Of a stretch of 36,699 nt of DNA, positions 15,042-23,267 are shown in pieces. Source of the DNA: Coriobacteriales bacterium (GTDB lineage: Bacteria > Actinomycetota > Coriobacteriia > Coriobacteriales > UBA8131). Within the stretch, counting starts at the first letter, position 1; each line of letters starts with the position of its first letter. The DNA lies in NCBI GenBank assembly GCA_031264075.1, contig JAISEO010000067.1, forward strand, positions 1-36,699, in the 5' to 3' direction. A program made the position numbers and the translations under genes. The notes under the pieces are model-generated. The model was not told the origin of the DNA. It ran no database searches and saw only the letters and a list, made by a program, of their open reading frames with translations.

Positions 15042-15278
15042 GTGGCAGTCCATAACACACAATCCTACACACAGCAAAAAGAGCGGCTGGAAGAGATAGT
15101 CCTCCAGATACGCGATAGAGAAGTGCCGCTTGAGAAAAGCCTCGATCTGTACGATGAGGCCCTCGCCATCGGCACCCGATGTGTGGAAATGCTCGAACAG
15201 ACAGATTTTACCGCGGAAGAGAGGGAGTCTGTTGTTGAGCACCCAGAGCCTGCAATCAGCGGCACCGTTTCTGAATGA
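15042..15278 (+). CDS. xseB: Exodeoxyribonuclease VII small subunit
   Basis: The 78-residue protein has the XseB core YTQQKERLEEIVLQIRDREV, then PLEKSLDLYDEALAIGTRC, a helical hairpin that binds XseA. GTG 15042 follows AGGAGG (15031-15036) by five bases; longer versions of the frame overlap nusB and are rejected. The catalytic subunit gene xseA is not adjacent, although the two are usually neighbours. The stop overlaps the dxs start (ATGA). Confidence 0.9.
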   Translation: MAVHNTQSYTQQKERLEEIVLQIRDREVPLEKSLDLYDEALAIGTRCVEMLEQTDFTAEERESVVEHPEPAISGTVSE

Positions 15279-17233
15279 GCCAAGACCTGTTACAAAGCAT
15301 TGAGAGGCCAGACGACCTCAGAGCACTCAGTCCGGACGAGTTGCTTGCTTTGGCTGCCCAGATTCGTGAGCGGATGGTCGCGGTAACCTCACACACCGGC
15401 GGGCATCTCGCCTCATCTCTGGGTGCGGTTGAGACGATCATCGCACTGCACCGGGTCTTTGACTTTTCCTTTGACCGCCTGGTATTTGACGTGGGCCATC
15501 AATCCTACGCTCACAAGATGCTCACGGGCCGCAACGCTCGCCTTGAGACCCTGCGTCAGAACGGCGGCGTGGGCGGTTTTCCCAAAAGGGCGGAGTCCCT
15601 CTACGATGTACACGACGCGGGGCATGCCTCAGACTCGCTTTCCATCGCCTGCGGATTGGCGGTGGCGCGCGATCTCAACGGGGGTTCCGAAGAGATCGTT
15701 GCCCTCATCGGCGATGCGAGTCTGTCCGGCGGTATGGCCTTTGAGGCGCTCAACCAGATAGGGCATGACCGCAGGAACCTCACCATCGTACTCAACGACA
15801 ACGAGATGAGCATCTCCCGTAATGTGGGCGCGCTCTCCCTCTATCTGGGCAAGGCTCGCATGAGCCGATCCTACACCCTCGCGAGGGACACGGTGGAAGG
15901 GGGCCTCGGCCGCACCGGACGGGTAGGCCGTGCCCTGGTCAACGCGGGAGAGGCAGCCAAGGGCTCCGTCAAGAAGCTCGTAGTGCCGGGAATGTTTTTT
16001 GAGGACATGGGCATCAAGTATATCGGGCCCATAGACGGACATGCCATCGGCAGTCTTGAGGAGGCACTCTCGGCTGCCCGGCAGTTTGACGGCCCGGTGC
16101 TCATACACGCGGTAACGCAGAAAGGACGCGGCTATGCGCCGGCGGAGGCCCACCCCGAGTTGTACCACGGCATCGGCCGTTTTGACCCCGAAACCGGAGT
16201 GCCGGAGAATGGAGCCTGCGCTACCCCCAGCTACACAGACGTTCTGGGTGCGGCGCTAGTGCAGGAAGCCAGCCAGAATGATGCGATCATAGCCCTCACC
16301 GCGGGGATGACCAGGGGCACGGGGCTTCAGGAGTTCAAACAACGCTTTCCCGAGCGATTCATCGATGTGGGCATTGCGGAAGAACACGCGGTTGCCCAGG
16401 CTGCCGGGCTGGCCCTCGGGGGCAAAAAACCGGTGGTGGCCATCTATTCCACGTTTTTGCAGCGCGCCTACGACCAGATTGCCATGGATGTGGCCCTGCA
16501 GAAACTGCCGGTGGTCTTTTGCGTGGACAGGGCGGGACTGGTAGGGGAGGACGGTGCCACGCATCAGGGGGCCTTTGACCTGGTCTACCTGCGCAGTATT
16601 CCCAATATGCGCGTCATCGCGCCGTATACGGCGAGGGATTTGAGGCGGGCCCTGCATACGGCGCTGAGCGTGAGCGACGGGCCGGTTGCCATCCGGTATC
16701 CCCGTGGGGCAACGCCCTGCGAGGAGACTCCCTATGGTAGAGACGGCGATGCAGCTGCTGCAGACGACAGCCCTGCTACCGCTGAGGACGCCGCCGCTGC
16801 ACCCCTGTCTGCCTCCGATAGCTCCCTCCTCCCCCTGGGAAGAGCCAACAGGCTCCGCACCGGCAAGGACCTCGCGCTGCTTGCCCTTGGCTCCCTGGTA
16901 CCTGTGGCCCTGGACTGCGCCAGGCTGCTTTCGAGGCAGGGCCTTGAGGCAAGCGTCTATGACATGCTCTGGGTCAAGCCACTCGACCGGGAGGCTGTGC
17001 GCGACGCCTGCCACACGAGGCTCATCGCCACCCTGGAAAACGGCAGCCTTGAGGGAGGCTTTGGCTCGGCGGTGTTAGAGGAGCTGGCCTCTCAGCAGCG
17101 CTTTCCAAAGGTCCTGACCTTTGGCTTGCCGGATGCCTTCATCGAGCATGGCAGCCAGGACACGCTGCTCGCGAACCTGGGGCTCACGGCTGAGGAGATT
17201 GCCACGCGCATAGTCCAAAAACTCGATGAGTAG
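15275..17233 (+). CDS. dxs: 1-deoxy-D-xylulose-5-phosphate synthase
   Basis: The 652-residue thiamine-diphosphate enzyme condenses pyruvate and glyceraldehyde 3-phosphate, the first step of the MEP isoprenoid pathway. The N-terminal motif FDVGHQSYAHKMLTG is clear. The cofactor motif reads GDASLSGGMAFEALNQIG and ends with NDNEMSIS. The pyrimidine-binding part has GIAEEHAVAQAAGLA. The cofactor motif is GDAS where most relatives have GDG. An acidic Ala/Ser/Asp-rich insert of about 40 residues (about 488-530) interrupts the region before the C-terminal domain. The xseB-dxs-tlyA-nadK-recN order is a common actinobacterial and Firmicute cluster. Confidence 0.95.
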   Translation: MSQDLLQSIERPDDLRALSPDELLALAAQIRERMVAVTSHTGGHLASSLGAVETIIALHRVFDFSFDRLVFDVGHQSYAHKMLTGRNARLETLRQNGGVGGFPKRAESLYDVHDAGHASDSLSIACGLAVARDLNGGSEEIVALIGDASLSGGMAFEALNQIGHDRRNLTIVLNDNEMSISRNVGALSLYLGKARMSRSYTLARDTVEGGLGRTGRVGRALVNAGEAAKGSVKKLVVPGMFFEDMGIKYIGPIDGHAIGSLEEALSAARQFDGPVLIHAVTQKGRGYAPAEAHPELYHGIGRFDPETGVPENGACATPSYTDVLGAALVQEASQNDAIIALTAGMTRGTGLQEFKQRFPERFIDVGIAEEHAVAQAAGLALGGKKPVVAIYSTFLQRAYDQIAMDVALQKLPVVFCVDRAGLVGEDGATHQGAFDLVYLRSIPNMRVIAPYTARDLRRALHTALSVSDGPVAIRYPRGATPCEETPYGRDGDAAAADDSPATAEDAAAAPLSASDSSLLPLGRANRLRTGKDLALLALGSLVPVALDCARLLSRQGLEASVYDMLWVKPLDREAVRDACHTRLIATLENGSLEGGFGSAVLEELASQQRFPKVLTFGLPDAFIEHGSQDTLLANLGLTAEEIATRIVQKLDE

Positions 17234-18068
17234 CCAGCGTCGTTGCAGCAAAGCAATGAGTAGGCATCGTATCCCCAAAGAACAGCTTCAGGATCTGCTG
17301 GTACGCCGCGGTCTTGCTGAGACGAGGGCGCAGGCGGAGCGGATAATCCTGGCCGGCCAGGTGTGGGTCAACGGCGAGAAGCTAACGCAGGCGGGAGCCC
17401 CGTGCGCGAGCGACGTGGCTGTTGAGCTCCGCGGTGGCAGACCGTATGTTTCTCGCGGTGGGCTTAAGCTCGAGGGGGCGCTCAAAGACTTCTCCTTTGC
17501 CGTCAGCGGCCAAAACTGCATAGACGTGGGTGCTTCGAGCGGCGGCTTTACCGACTGCCTGCTCAAGGCCGGCGCGCAGAGCGTAACCGCCGTGGATGTG
17601 GGCTATGGCCAGTTTGACTGGGGGCTCAGGCAATGCAGCTCTGTCACCCTGTTCGAGCGTACGCACATCGCCAGGGTGGCGCCCGAGCTACTCGGTGCTC
17701 CCTTTGACCTGCTGGTTGCCGATCTCAGCTTTACCTCTCTGGCACGCCTGGCGCCTGAGCTTGCCGCGCTGCTGCGTGAGCAGGGCAGTGCCATCACCCT
17801 GGTTAAGCCGCAGTTTGAATTGCCTAAAGCGGCGGTTAAGCACGGCGTAGTGCGCAGTTTTGATTTGCATGTACAGGCCCTCGAAAGCGTGCTGCAAGCC
17901 TACCAGAACACGGGCCTGGTGCCGCAGAGGCAGAGTTTTTCCCGCTTCCCCGGCCCCAAAGGCAATATTGAGTTTTGGATCTGGGCCGTAAAGCAGGGCG
18001 CACGTGCTACCATTGACGTAGAAGAAACCGTGCGCCGCGCGCACGAGGAGTTATCTGTCTCACAATGA
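17226..18068 (+). CDS. tlyA: TlyA family rRNA 2'-O-methyltransferase
   Basis: The 280-residue protein joins an N-terminal S4 domain (about 17-75) to an FtsJ-like methyltransferase. SAM motif CIDVGASSGGFTDCLL is at about 98-113. The catalytic tetrad Lys81, Asp166 (VADLSF), Lys194 (LVKPQFE) and the Glu in NIEFWIW is present. Known TlyA proteins methylate 16S and 23S rRNA and affect capreomycin sensitivity in mycobacteria. The start at 17226 overlaps the dxs stop; ATG 17256 in frame is equally possible, since neither has a good Shine-Dalgarno. Confidence 0.94.
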   Translation: MSSQRRCSKAMSRHRIPKEQLQDLLVRRGLAETRAQAERIILAGQVWVNGEKLTQAGAPCASDVAVELRGGRPYVSRGGLKLEGALKDFSFAVSGQNCIDVGASSGGFTDCLLKAGAQSVTAVDVGYGQFDWGLRQCSSVTLFERTHIARVAPELLGAPFDLLVADLSFTSLARLAPELAALLREQGSAITLVKPQFELPKAAVKHGVVRSFDLHVQALESVLQAYQNTGLVPQRQSFSRFPGPKGNIEFWIWAVKQGARATIDVEETVRRAHEELSVSQ

Positions 18069-19066
18069 CCTTAAGAAGTATGGCCGGAGTTCACATGCGA
18101 ATAGCCTTTTGCGTTCACCCAAAACTGCCCGCCGCAGGCGAGCAACAGACTGCCTGTTCAGAGTGGTTGGCCACCCAGGGCATCGAATCGATAGCGGTTG
18201 ATACCAACCTGCTCCGTGTCGACTCGCACTCTCTGCCCTCCCTGGTCGGCAGTGGTGCCTCGCTTTCGCTGGTCTGTGCCCTGGGCGGCGACGGAACCAT
18301 ACTGCGGGCTGCCCGGCTGGCCTATGCCGCCGAGGTTCCTCTGCTCGGCGTGAACTTTGGGCATCTCGGCTTTCTCTCCGGAGCTACGTCCTCGGCGCTG
18401 CACGCGGCCCTCAAAGCCTTTCTGGCCGGTACACTCCACGACGATCCGCGCGTGATGCTCAGGGCCGAGGTCAGTTTCAGCGATGGGAGCGAGAGGAGCT
18501 ATACGGCTCTCAATGAGGTGGTCCTCGGCCGAAGCGACATAGGCAAGATAATCCTCGTGGATATTTCTGTCAATGGGCATCCGCTTCCCTCGCCCCGTGG
18601 CGACGGTGTCATCGTGGCTACCGCCACGGGTTCCACGGCCTATTCGCTCACGGCGGGCGGGCCGGTGCTCACGCCGGGCAACCAGGGGCTGTGCATCGTG
18701 CCCCTCTCCGCGTTGGGCTTTAACGCTCCGGCGCTCGTTTCCGCCCCCAGCGACGTCATCCGGCTCAGCGCGGGGCAGCACGACGACCAGCATCCCCTGC
18801 TGTGTATCGACGGCCAGATACTGGATAGCAGCGGCAGGCAGATACGGTCTGTCGTCATAACCAAGGCGGAGCGCGACATGGTTCTGCTCAGGTATGACGC
18901 GCCGGATTTCTACACCCGCATTGCCTATTCGCTCGCCGGCACCAGCTTTACGCACACACGGGCAGAACGCGCTGCTACCGACTCGCTATTCGGTGCTGAT
19001 ACCGCCGCGGAAACGCTGCCGGGCAAGGACCCTCATACACGGGACGAAGGCGGCCATGCTCACTGA
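18065..19066 (+). CDS. nadK: NAD kinase
   Basis: The 333-residue enzyme phosphorylates NAD to NADP. The signature GGDGTIL lies at 74-80, VNFGHLGFLS follows, and the conserved TATGSTAYSLTAGGP lies in the C-terminal beta-sandwich domain. The frame begins at 18065, overlapping tlyA by ATGA. The in-frame ATG 18095 (MRIAFCVHP) has GGAG six bases upstream and may be the real start. About 40 unconserved residues follow the core, and the 3' end overlaps recN by 11 bases. Confidence 0.95.
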   Translation: MTLRSMAGVHMRIAFCVHPKLPAAGEQQTACSEWLATQGIESIAVDTNLLRVDSHSLPSLVGSGASLSLVCALGGDGTILRAARLAYAAEVPLLGVNFGHLGFLSGATSSALHAALKAFLAGTLHDDPRVMLRAEVSFSDGSERSYTALNEVVLGRSDIGKIILVDISVNGHPLPSPRGDGVIVATATGSTAYSLTAGGPVLTPGNQGLCIVPLSALGFNAPALVSAPSDVIRLSAGQHDDQHPLLCIDGQILDSSGRQIRSVVITKAERDMVLLRYDAPDFYTRIAYSLAGTSFTHTRAERAATDSLFGADTAAETLPGKDPHTRDEGGHAH

Positions 19067-20786
19067 GCTGCGCGTGAACAACCTGGCGCTCATAGTCACC
19101 GCCGAGCTGGAACTCGGGCCGGGGCTTACGGTGCTTTCCGGCGAGACAGGGGCGGGCAAGACCGCGCTCCTCTCGTCGCTCAAACTGCTCATTGGCGAGC
19201 GGGGAGATGCCGCCATCGTGGGAGGCGAGGGCGACGAGGCACGCGTAGAGGCGGTTTTCACCTACGGGGAGGACGAGGCATCCTCGGTCCGGTCTGCCTT
19301 CCAGGAACATATCGCTGCTCGCCGCATCAGGACGGATGGCCGTTCGCGCTGTTATCTGGACGATGCCCTGGTAACGGTGGGCACGCTGAGCAAGACGCTC
19401 GGGCCTTACGTGGATCTCTACGGCCAACACGAGCATCAGTCGCTGCTCAAATCCGCCGAGCAGCTGCGTATGCTCGATGAATATGCCGGCGAGAGTCTTG
19501 CCAGCGCCCTACAGGCCTACCGGGATAGCCTCAGGGCCTGGGATAAGGCCGGCGCTGAGCTCAGGAGCCTGCAGGAACTCAGTTCCAGTTCTGCCGCCGA
19601 GCGGGAGCAGGCCGCGTTTGTACTGCGTGAGGTGGCAAAGCTGGCACCTGAGCCCGGCGAATACGAGGCCCTGGAATCCGAGCTACCTCGCCTGCAACAC
19701 GCCGAGCAGCTTGCCGTGGCAGCTGAGACGGCGCTTGAGATACTGCGGGGAGAGGGCGGTGCGCTGGAAGGATTGGAGCGGGCAGTCAAGGAGCTTGAGG
19801 CCCTCAGAGGCGTGGATGCCGGGTTGGACGGCCCGCTCGATCAGCTCAATACGCTCTCCATAGACCTCAAAGAGGCCACGGACGATGTGGGCCGCTATGC
19901 CTCGCATATCGAATACGACCCCCAGAAGTTGCAGGCGGCACTCGACAGGCTTGGCGAGCTGGATGGGCTCAGCAGGCGCTTTGGCCCGGGGATGGAGCAG
20001 GTTTTTGCGCTGCTCAGGCGCTCTGAGCAGCTGGTGCACAGTACCGAGAATGCCGAGGAACAGGTCGAGGCGGCCGAGGCACGGCTCGCAAAGGCGCGGG
20101 AGCTCCTCGAGGCCGCAGCCGCGGATCTGGCCGCGTTACGGGCGTCAGCAGCTGAGCACTTTCTTGCCGGAGTCAACGCCGGTATCGCTGAGCTTGCCCT
20201 GGCCGGTGCCAGTCTGGAGTTCTCCGTGCAGGATCTGCCCTTCAACCGTTGGAACAGCACCGGCTCACAGAGCTTTGAGCTGCTCTACCGTCCCGCTCCC
20301 AAGGTTGCCGCCCGCCCTCTCGCAAAGATCGCCTCCGGCGGCGAGCTCTCGCGGGTGATGCTGGCCATCAAGGGCCTGCTCCAGTCAGGTACGCGCACGA
20401 TGACCCTGGTCTTTGACGAGATAGATGCCGGCATTGGCGGCAAGACCGCCAATGCCGTTGCCGAACGGCTCAGAGGCCTGGCCCGGCAACACCAGGTCAT
20501 CGTCATCACCCATCTGGCCCAGATTGCCGTACTGGCAGACCATCACTTCCTGGTGAGCAAGACCAGCTCCGCGAGCGACACACGCACCTCAATCGTGGCC
20601 CTGCACGGTGAGCAGCGCACGCGGGAGATTGCCCGTATGCTCTCGGGATCAAGCGAAGCAGAAGCCCTGGCCCACGCGGAAAAGCTCCTGAAAGAGGCAC
20701 ACGAAAAGGAGCCACGCGCAAAAGAGACTCACCAAAAAGAGGCCAAAGCGCCGCGGACACAACACGCACAGAAGGCACGCCGATGA
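19056..20786 (+). CDS. recN: DNA repair protein RecN
   Basis: The 576-residue SMC-like ATPase acts in double-strand break repair. It starts MLTELRVNNLALI, with Walker A GETGAGKT at 29-36. A coiled-coil-rich middle follows. The C-terminal half has the ABC signature SGGELSRVMLA and Walker B TLVFDEIDAGIGG. ATG 19056 has GAAGG six bases upstream; a longer frame back to 18894 lies inside nadK and is rejected. The last 30 residues are a Lys/Glu/His-rich tail without family counterpart. Confidence 0.96.
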   Translation: MLTELRVNNLALIVTAELELGPGLTVLSGETGAGKTALLSSLKLLIGERGDAAIVGGEGDEARVEAVFTYGEDEASSVRSAFQEHIAARRIRTDGRSRCYLDDALVTVGTLSKTLGPYVDLYGQHEHQSLLKSAEQLRMLDEYAGESLASALQAYRDSLRAWDKAGAELRSLQELSSSSAAEREQAAFVLREVAKLAPEPGEYEALESELPRLQHAEQLAVAAETALEILRGEGGALEGLERAVKELEALRGVDAGLDGPLDQLNTLSIDLKEATDDVGRYASHIEYDPQKLQAALDRLGELDGLSRRFGPGMEQVFALLRRSEQLVHSTENAEEQVEAAEARLAKARELLEAAAADLAALRASAAEHFLAGVNAGIAELALAGASLEFSVQDLPFNRWNSTGSQSFELLYRPAPKVAARPLAKIASGGELSRVMLAIKGLLQSGTRTMTLVFDEIDAGIGGKTANAVAERLRGLARQHQVIVITHLAQIAVLADHHFLVSKTSSASDTRTSIVALHGEQRTREIARMLSGSSEAEALAHAEKLLKEAHEKEPRAKETHQKEAKAPRTQHAQKARR

Positions 20787-21904
20787 TCTCGGGCATCGCG
20801 CTCAAAGGCAGGAAGACCAAGTATCTGGTGCCCAGGCTGGGCCCGGAGAATATCGCCGTCATCGATCATATCGACATCGACCGGGTCTCGGGTGAGAGCC
20901 TCGTGGCCCGGGGCGTCAAGGCCGTGGTCAATGCCTCCAAATCCACCACGGGCCGGTATCCCAATCTGGGCCCGGGCATACTCATTAATGCCGGCATCCT
21001 CCTCTACGACGACGCGGGTCCGGCGGTTTTCGACCAGCTTGAAGACGGTGACGAGCTTCGTATCGAGGGCGACGGCTCGCTCTACAAAGGCAGCACGCTG
21101 ATTGCCCACGCTACGGTCATGGACAGGCTGCGCTTGACGCATCTGCTTGCCTCTGCGGAGCGCGCGATGGACAGCGAGTTGGAGGCCTTTGTCCAAAACA
21201 CCGTGCAGTTTCTGGACAAGGAGTCGGTTTCGCTCATCTACGACCCCTGGGTGCCCAAGGTAGAGACCCCCATACGGGGCCGCCAGGTACTCGTCGTCGT
21301 GAGGGGCTACGACTATCAGGCCGACCTCAATGCCCTCAAGCCGTATATTCGCGAGGTCAAGCCGGTGCTGATAGGGGTGGACGGTGGCGCTGATGCCATC
21401 ATCGAGGCCGGATTCAAGCCCGACATCATCATCGGCGACATGGATTCGGTGTCTGATGAGACCCTGCTCTCCGGGCCCGAGATTATCGCCCATGCCTATG
21501 AGAGCGGGGAGTGCCCCTCCGCTCCCCGGCTTGAAGCGCTCGGCCTGCCGGTAAAGGCCTGGCCGCTCTCGGCTACGAGTGAGGATCTGGCTCTGCTGCT
21601 TGCCTGGGAGAAAAAGGCCGACCTCATCGTGGCGCTGGGCACCCACTCAAACCTCGTGGAGTATCTGGACAAGGGACGCAGCGGCATGGCCAGTTCCTTT
21701 CTCGTGCGACTCAAGGTAGGCCTCAAGCTCGTAGACGCCAAGGGCGTGAGCAAGCTCTATCGCGCGTCTCCTCCATCCTGGCAGATTATCGGCATAGTAG
21801 CCGCAGCGCTTCTCGTCGTAGCCGCCGTCTTCATGGTGTCCGCGCCGCTCAGGCAGGCCTTCAGCCTGTTCTGGCTCAACATCCGAGCACAGCTGGGATT
21901 GTAA
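20783..21904 (+). CDS. steA: SteA-like putative cytokinetic ring protein
   Basis: The 373-residue protein resembles actinobacterial SteA. A thiamine-pyrophosphokinase-like core has VDGGADAIIEAGFKPDII followed by GDMDSVS (GDMDS at 218-222). A single membrane helix lies at 335-353, with a short tail after it. In Corynebacterium, SteA works with SteB in daughter-cell separation; steB is not visible here. Its place directly after recN is the conserved actinobacterial position and supports the name. The start overlaps recN by four bases. The stop is only 12 bp from the convergent Rpn-type remnant. Confidence 0.85.
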   Translation: MISGIALKGRKTKYLVPRLGPENIAVIDHIDIDRVSGESLVARGVKAVVNASKSTTGRYPNLGPGILINAGILLYDDAGPAVFDQLEDGDELRIEGDGSLYKGSTLIAHATVMDRLRLTHLLASAERAMDSELEAFVQNTVQFLDKESVSLIYDPWVPKVETPIRGRQVLVVVRGYDYQADLNALKPYIREVKPVLIGVDGGADAIIEAGFKPDIIIGDMDSVSDETLLSGPEIIAHAYESGECPSAPRLEALGLPVKAWPLSATSEDLALLLAWEKKADLIVALGTHSNLVEYLDKGRSGMASSFLVRLKVGLKLVDAKGVSKLYRASPPSWQIIGIVAAALLVVAAVFMVSAPLRQAFSLFWLNIRAQLGL

Positions 21905-21916
21905 TAGACTGTGCCG

Positions 21917-22534
21917 TTAATTCTGCGTAGCGACTATACTCTCGACATACTCTAATGCAAGGCCGGTCTCATCGGCGATATGCGCGGCAGTGCGACCTTT
22001 GAGTGCCATGTTGCGGACAAGCCTCGCTTCTCCCAACTTCTCACCGCGCTTCTCACCACGCCTCTCACCGATCTCCTCACCTATCTCACGTTCCTCCTCA
22101 CGCGCAACCCTTAACGCATCATCCCAGTTCCATTCTGCTACCAACATTGTGAGCACCTCCGATCCTCTGCTTTCAAGGTATGCTGTCATTATACCCTGTC
22201 TTTTGCATTCAAGTATGGTCTTTGTTATAGCCTCGTCAAGAGAAACGCCACCTCTACGATAGTTCTCCACCATAGACACGAAGACTGAGTAATCAGAGAG
22301 TGCACGGCTCTTGGAGAGTACCTCTCTGTTGTGTCCCTCAGCTACATTATAGACGGTGGCCACAAGTTCAAGTGCAGGGGACTTCTCTCTTGTGATAAAG
22401 GCATCGGACAGATGCAATACTTTCTTGTCGGGATAGGGCTCCCGTCCGTTATAGACCACGATGAACTCAGGGGTGGGTATCTTACTGCTCTCCAAACCAG
22501 CGCAAAACAGGGGCAAAATAAACCTAACCCACAC
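21917..22534 (-). pseudogene. Rpn/PD-(D/E)XK family nuclease remnant, N-terminus lost
   Basis: The 205-residue frame matches the middle and end of Rpn-type recombination-promoting nucleases: SKIPTPEFIVVYNGREPYPD, then a helical region, then a charged GE/GER repeat stretch (EIGEEIGERRGEKRGEKLGE). In the family these follow a catalytic PD-(D/E)XK domain. Here only about 17 unrelated residues precede KIPTPEF, so the catalytic part is missing. The local base composition is visibly lower in GC than in the flanking genes, in line with an acquired element. The first 17 codons overlap a stretch resembling an arm of the hairpin element (22497-22517). Confidence 0.75.
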
Positions 22535-22579
22535 TAAACCGGGTCTAAACTCCCCTCAACATTTCTCAAAATTCCCCCC

Positions 22580-22607
22580 TTGCGCTCCGGCTTTGGTCTG
22601 TTACACT
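22580..22607 (+). promoter_or_regulatory. Promoter reading toward the microsatellite and surface gene
   Basis: TTGCGC (22580-22585), a 16-nt spacer and TACACT (22602-22607) with TGT before it. This is the same build as the ruvC promoter. A transcript from about 22614 would cross the CT tract and reach the surface gene with a leader of about 650 nt. Confidence 0.5.
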
Positions 22608-22677
22608 ATCTCTAAGCGAGGATGAACTGAAGTGAGAAGCATGGGTATACTGCTCTTCTCTCAGAACCTCCAAGGGC

Positions 22678-23154
<477 letters not shown>

Positions 23155-23267
23155 TAGGGCTTTATCGCAGTATCATCCCGCGCCTGCAGCACCTGGGCAG
23201 GAGGGATGCAAAGCTCCCACGAGTGCTCCAAGTAAGTGGGGGGAGACAAGTTCTTAGGAGAAATACC

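Noticed and set aside
20729-21646. Long antisense frames such as 20729-21646, 27395-28585 and 86-1030 on the minus strand
   Set aside because: They mirror well-identified genes on the + strand and result from high GC content and codon bias.
23155-23267. Cyclic di-GMP riboswitch before the first surface gene (GGATGCAAAGC at 23210-23220)
   Set aside because: Only one of the two conserved boxes is present; the GGCAAAC box and the expected stem between them are missing. A covariance search for the GEMM-I family would decide.
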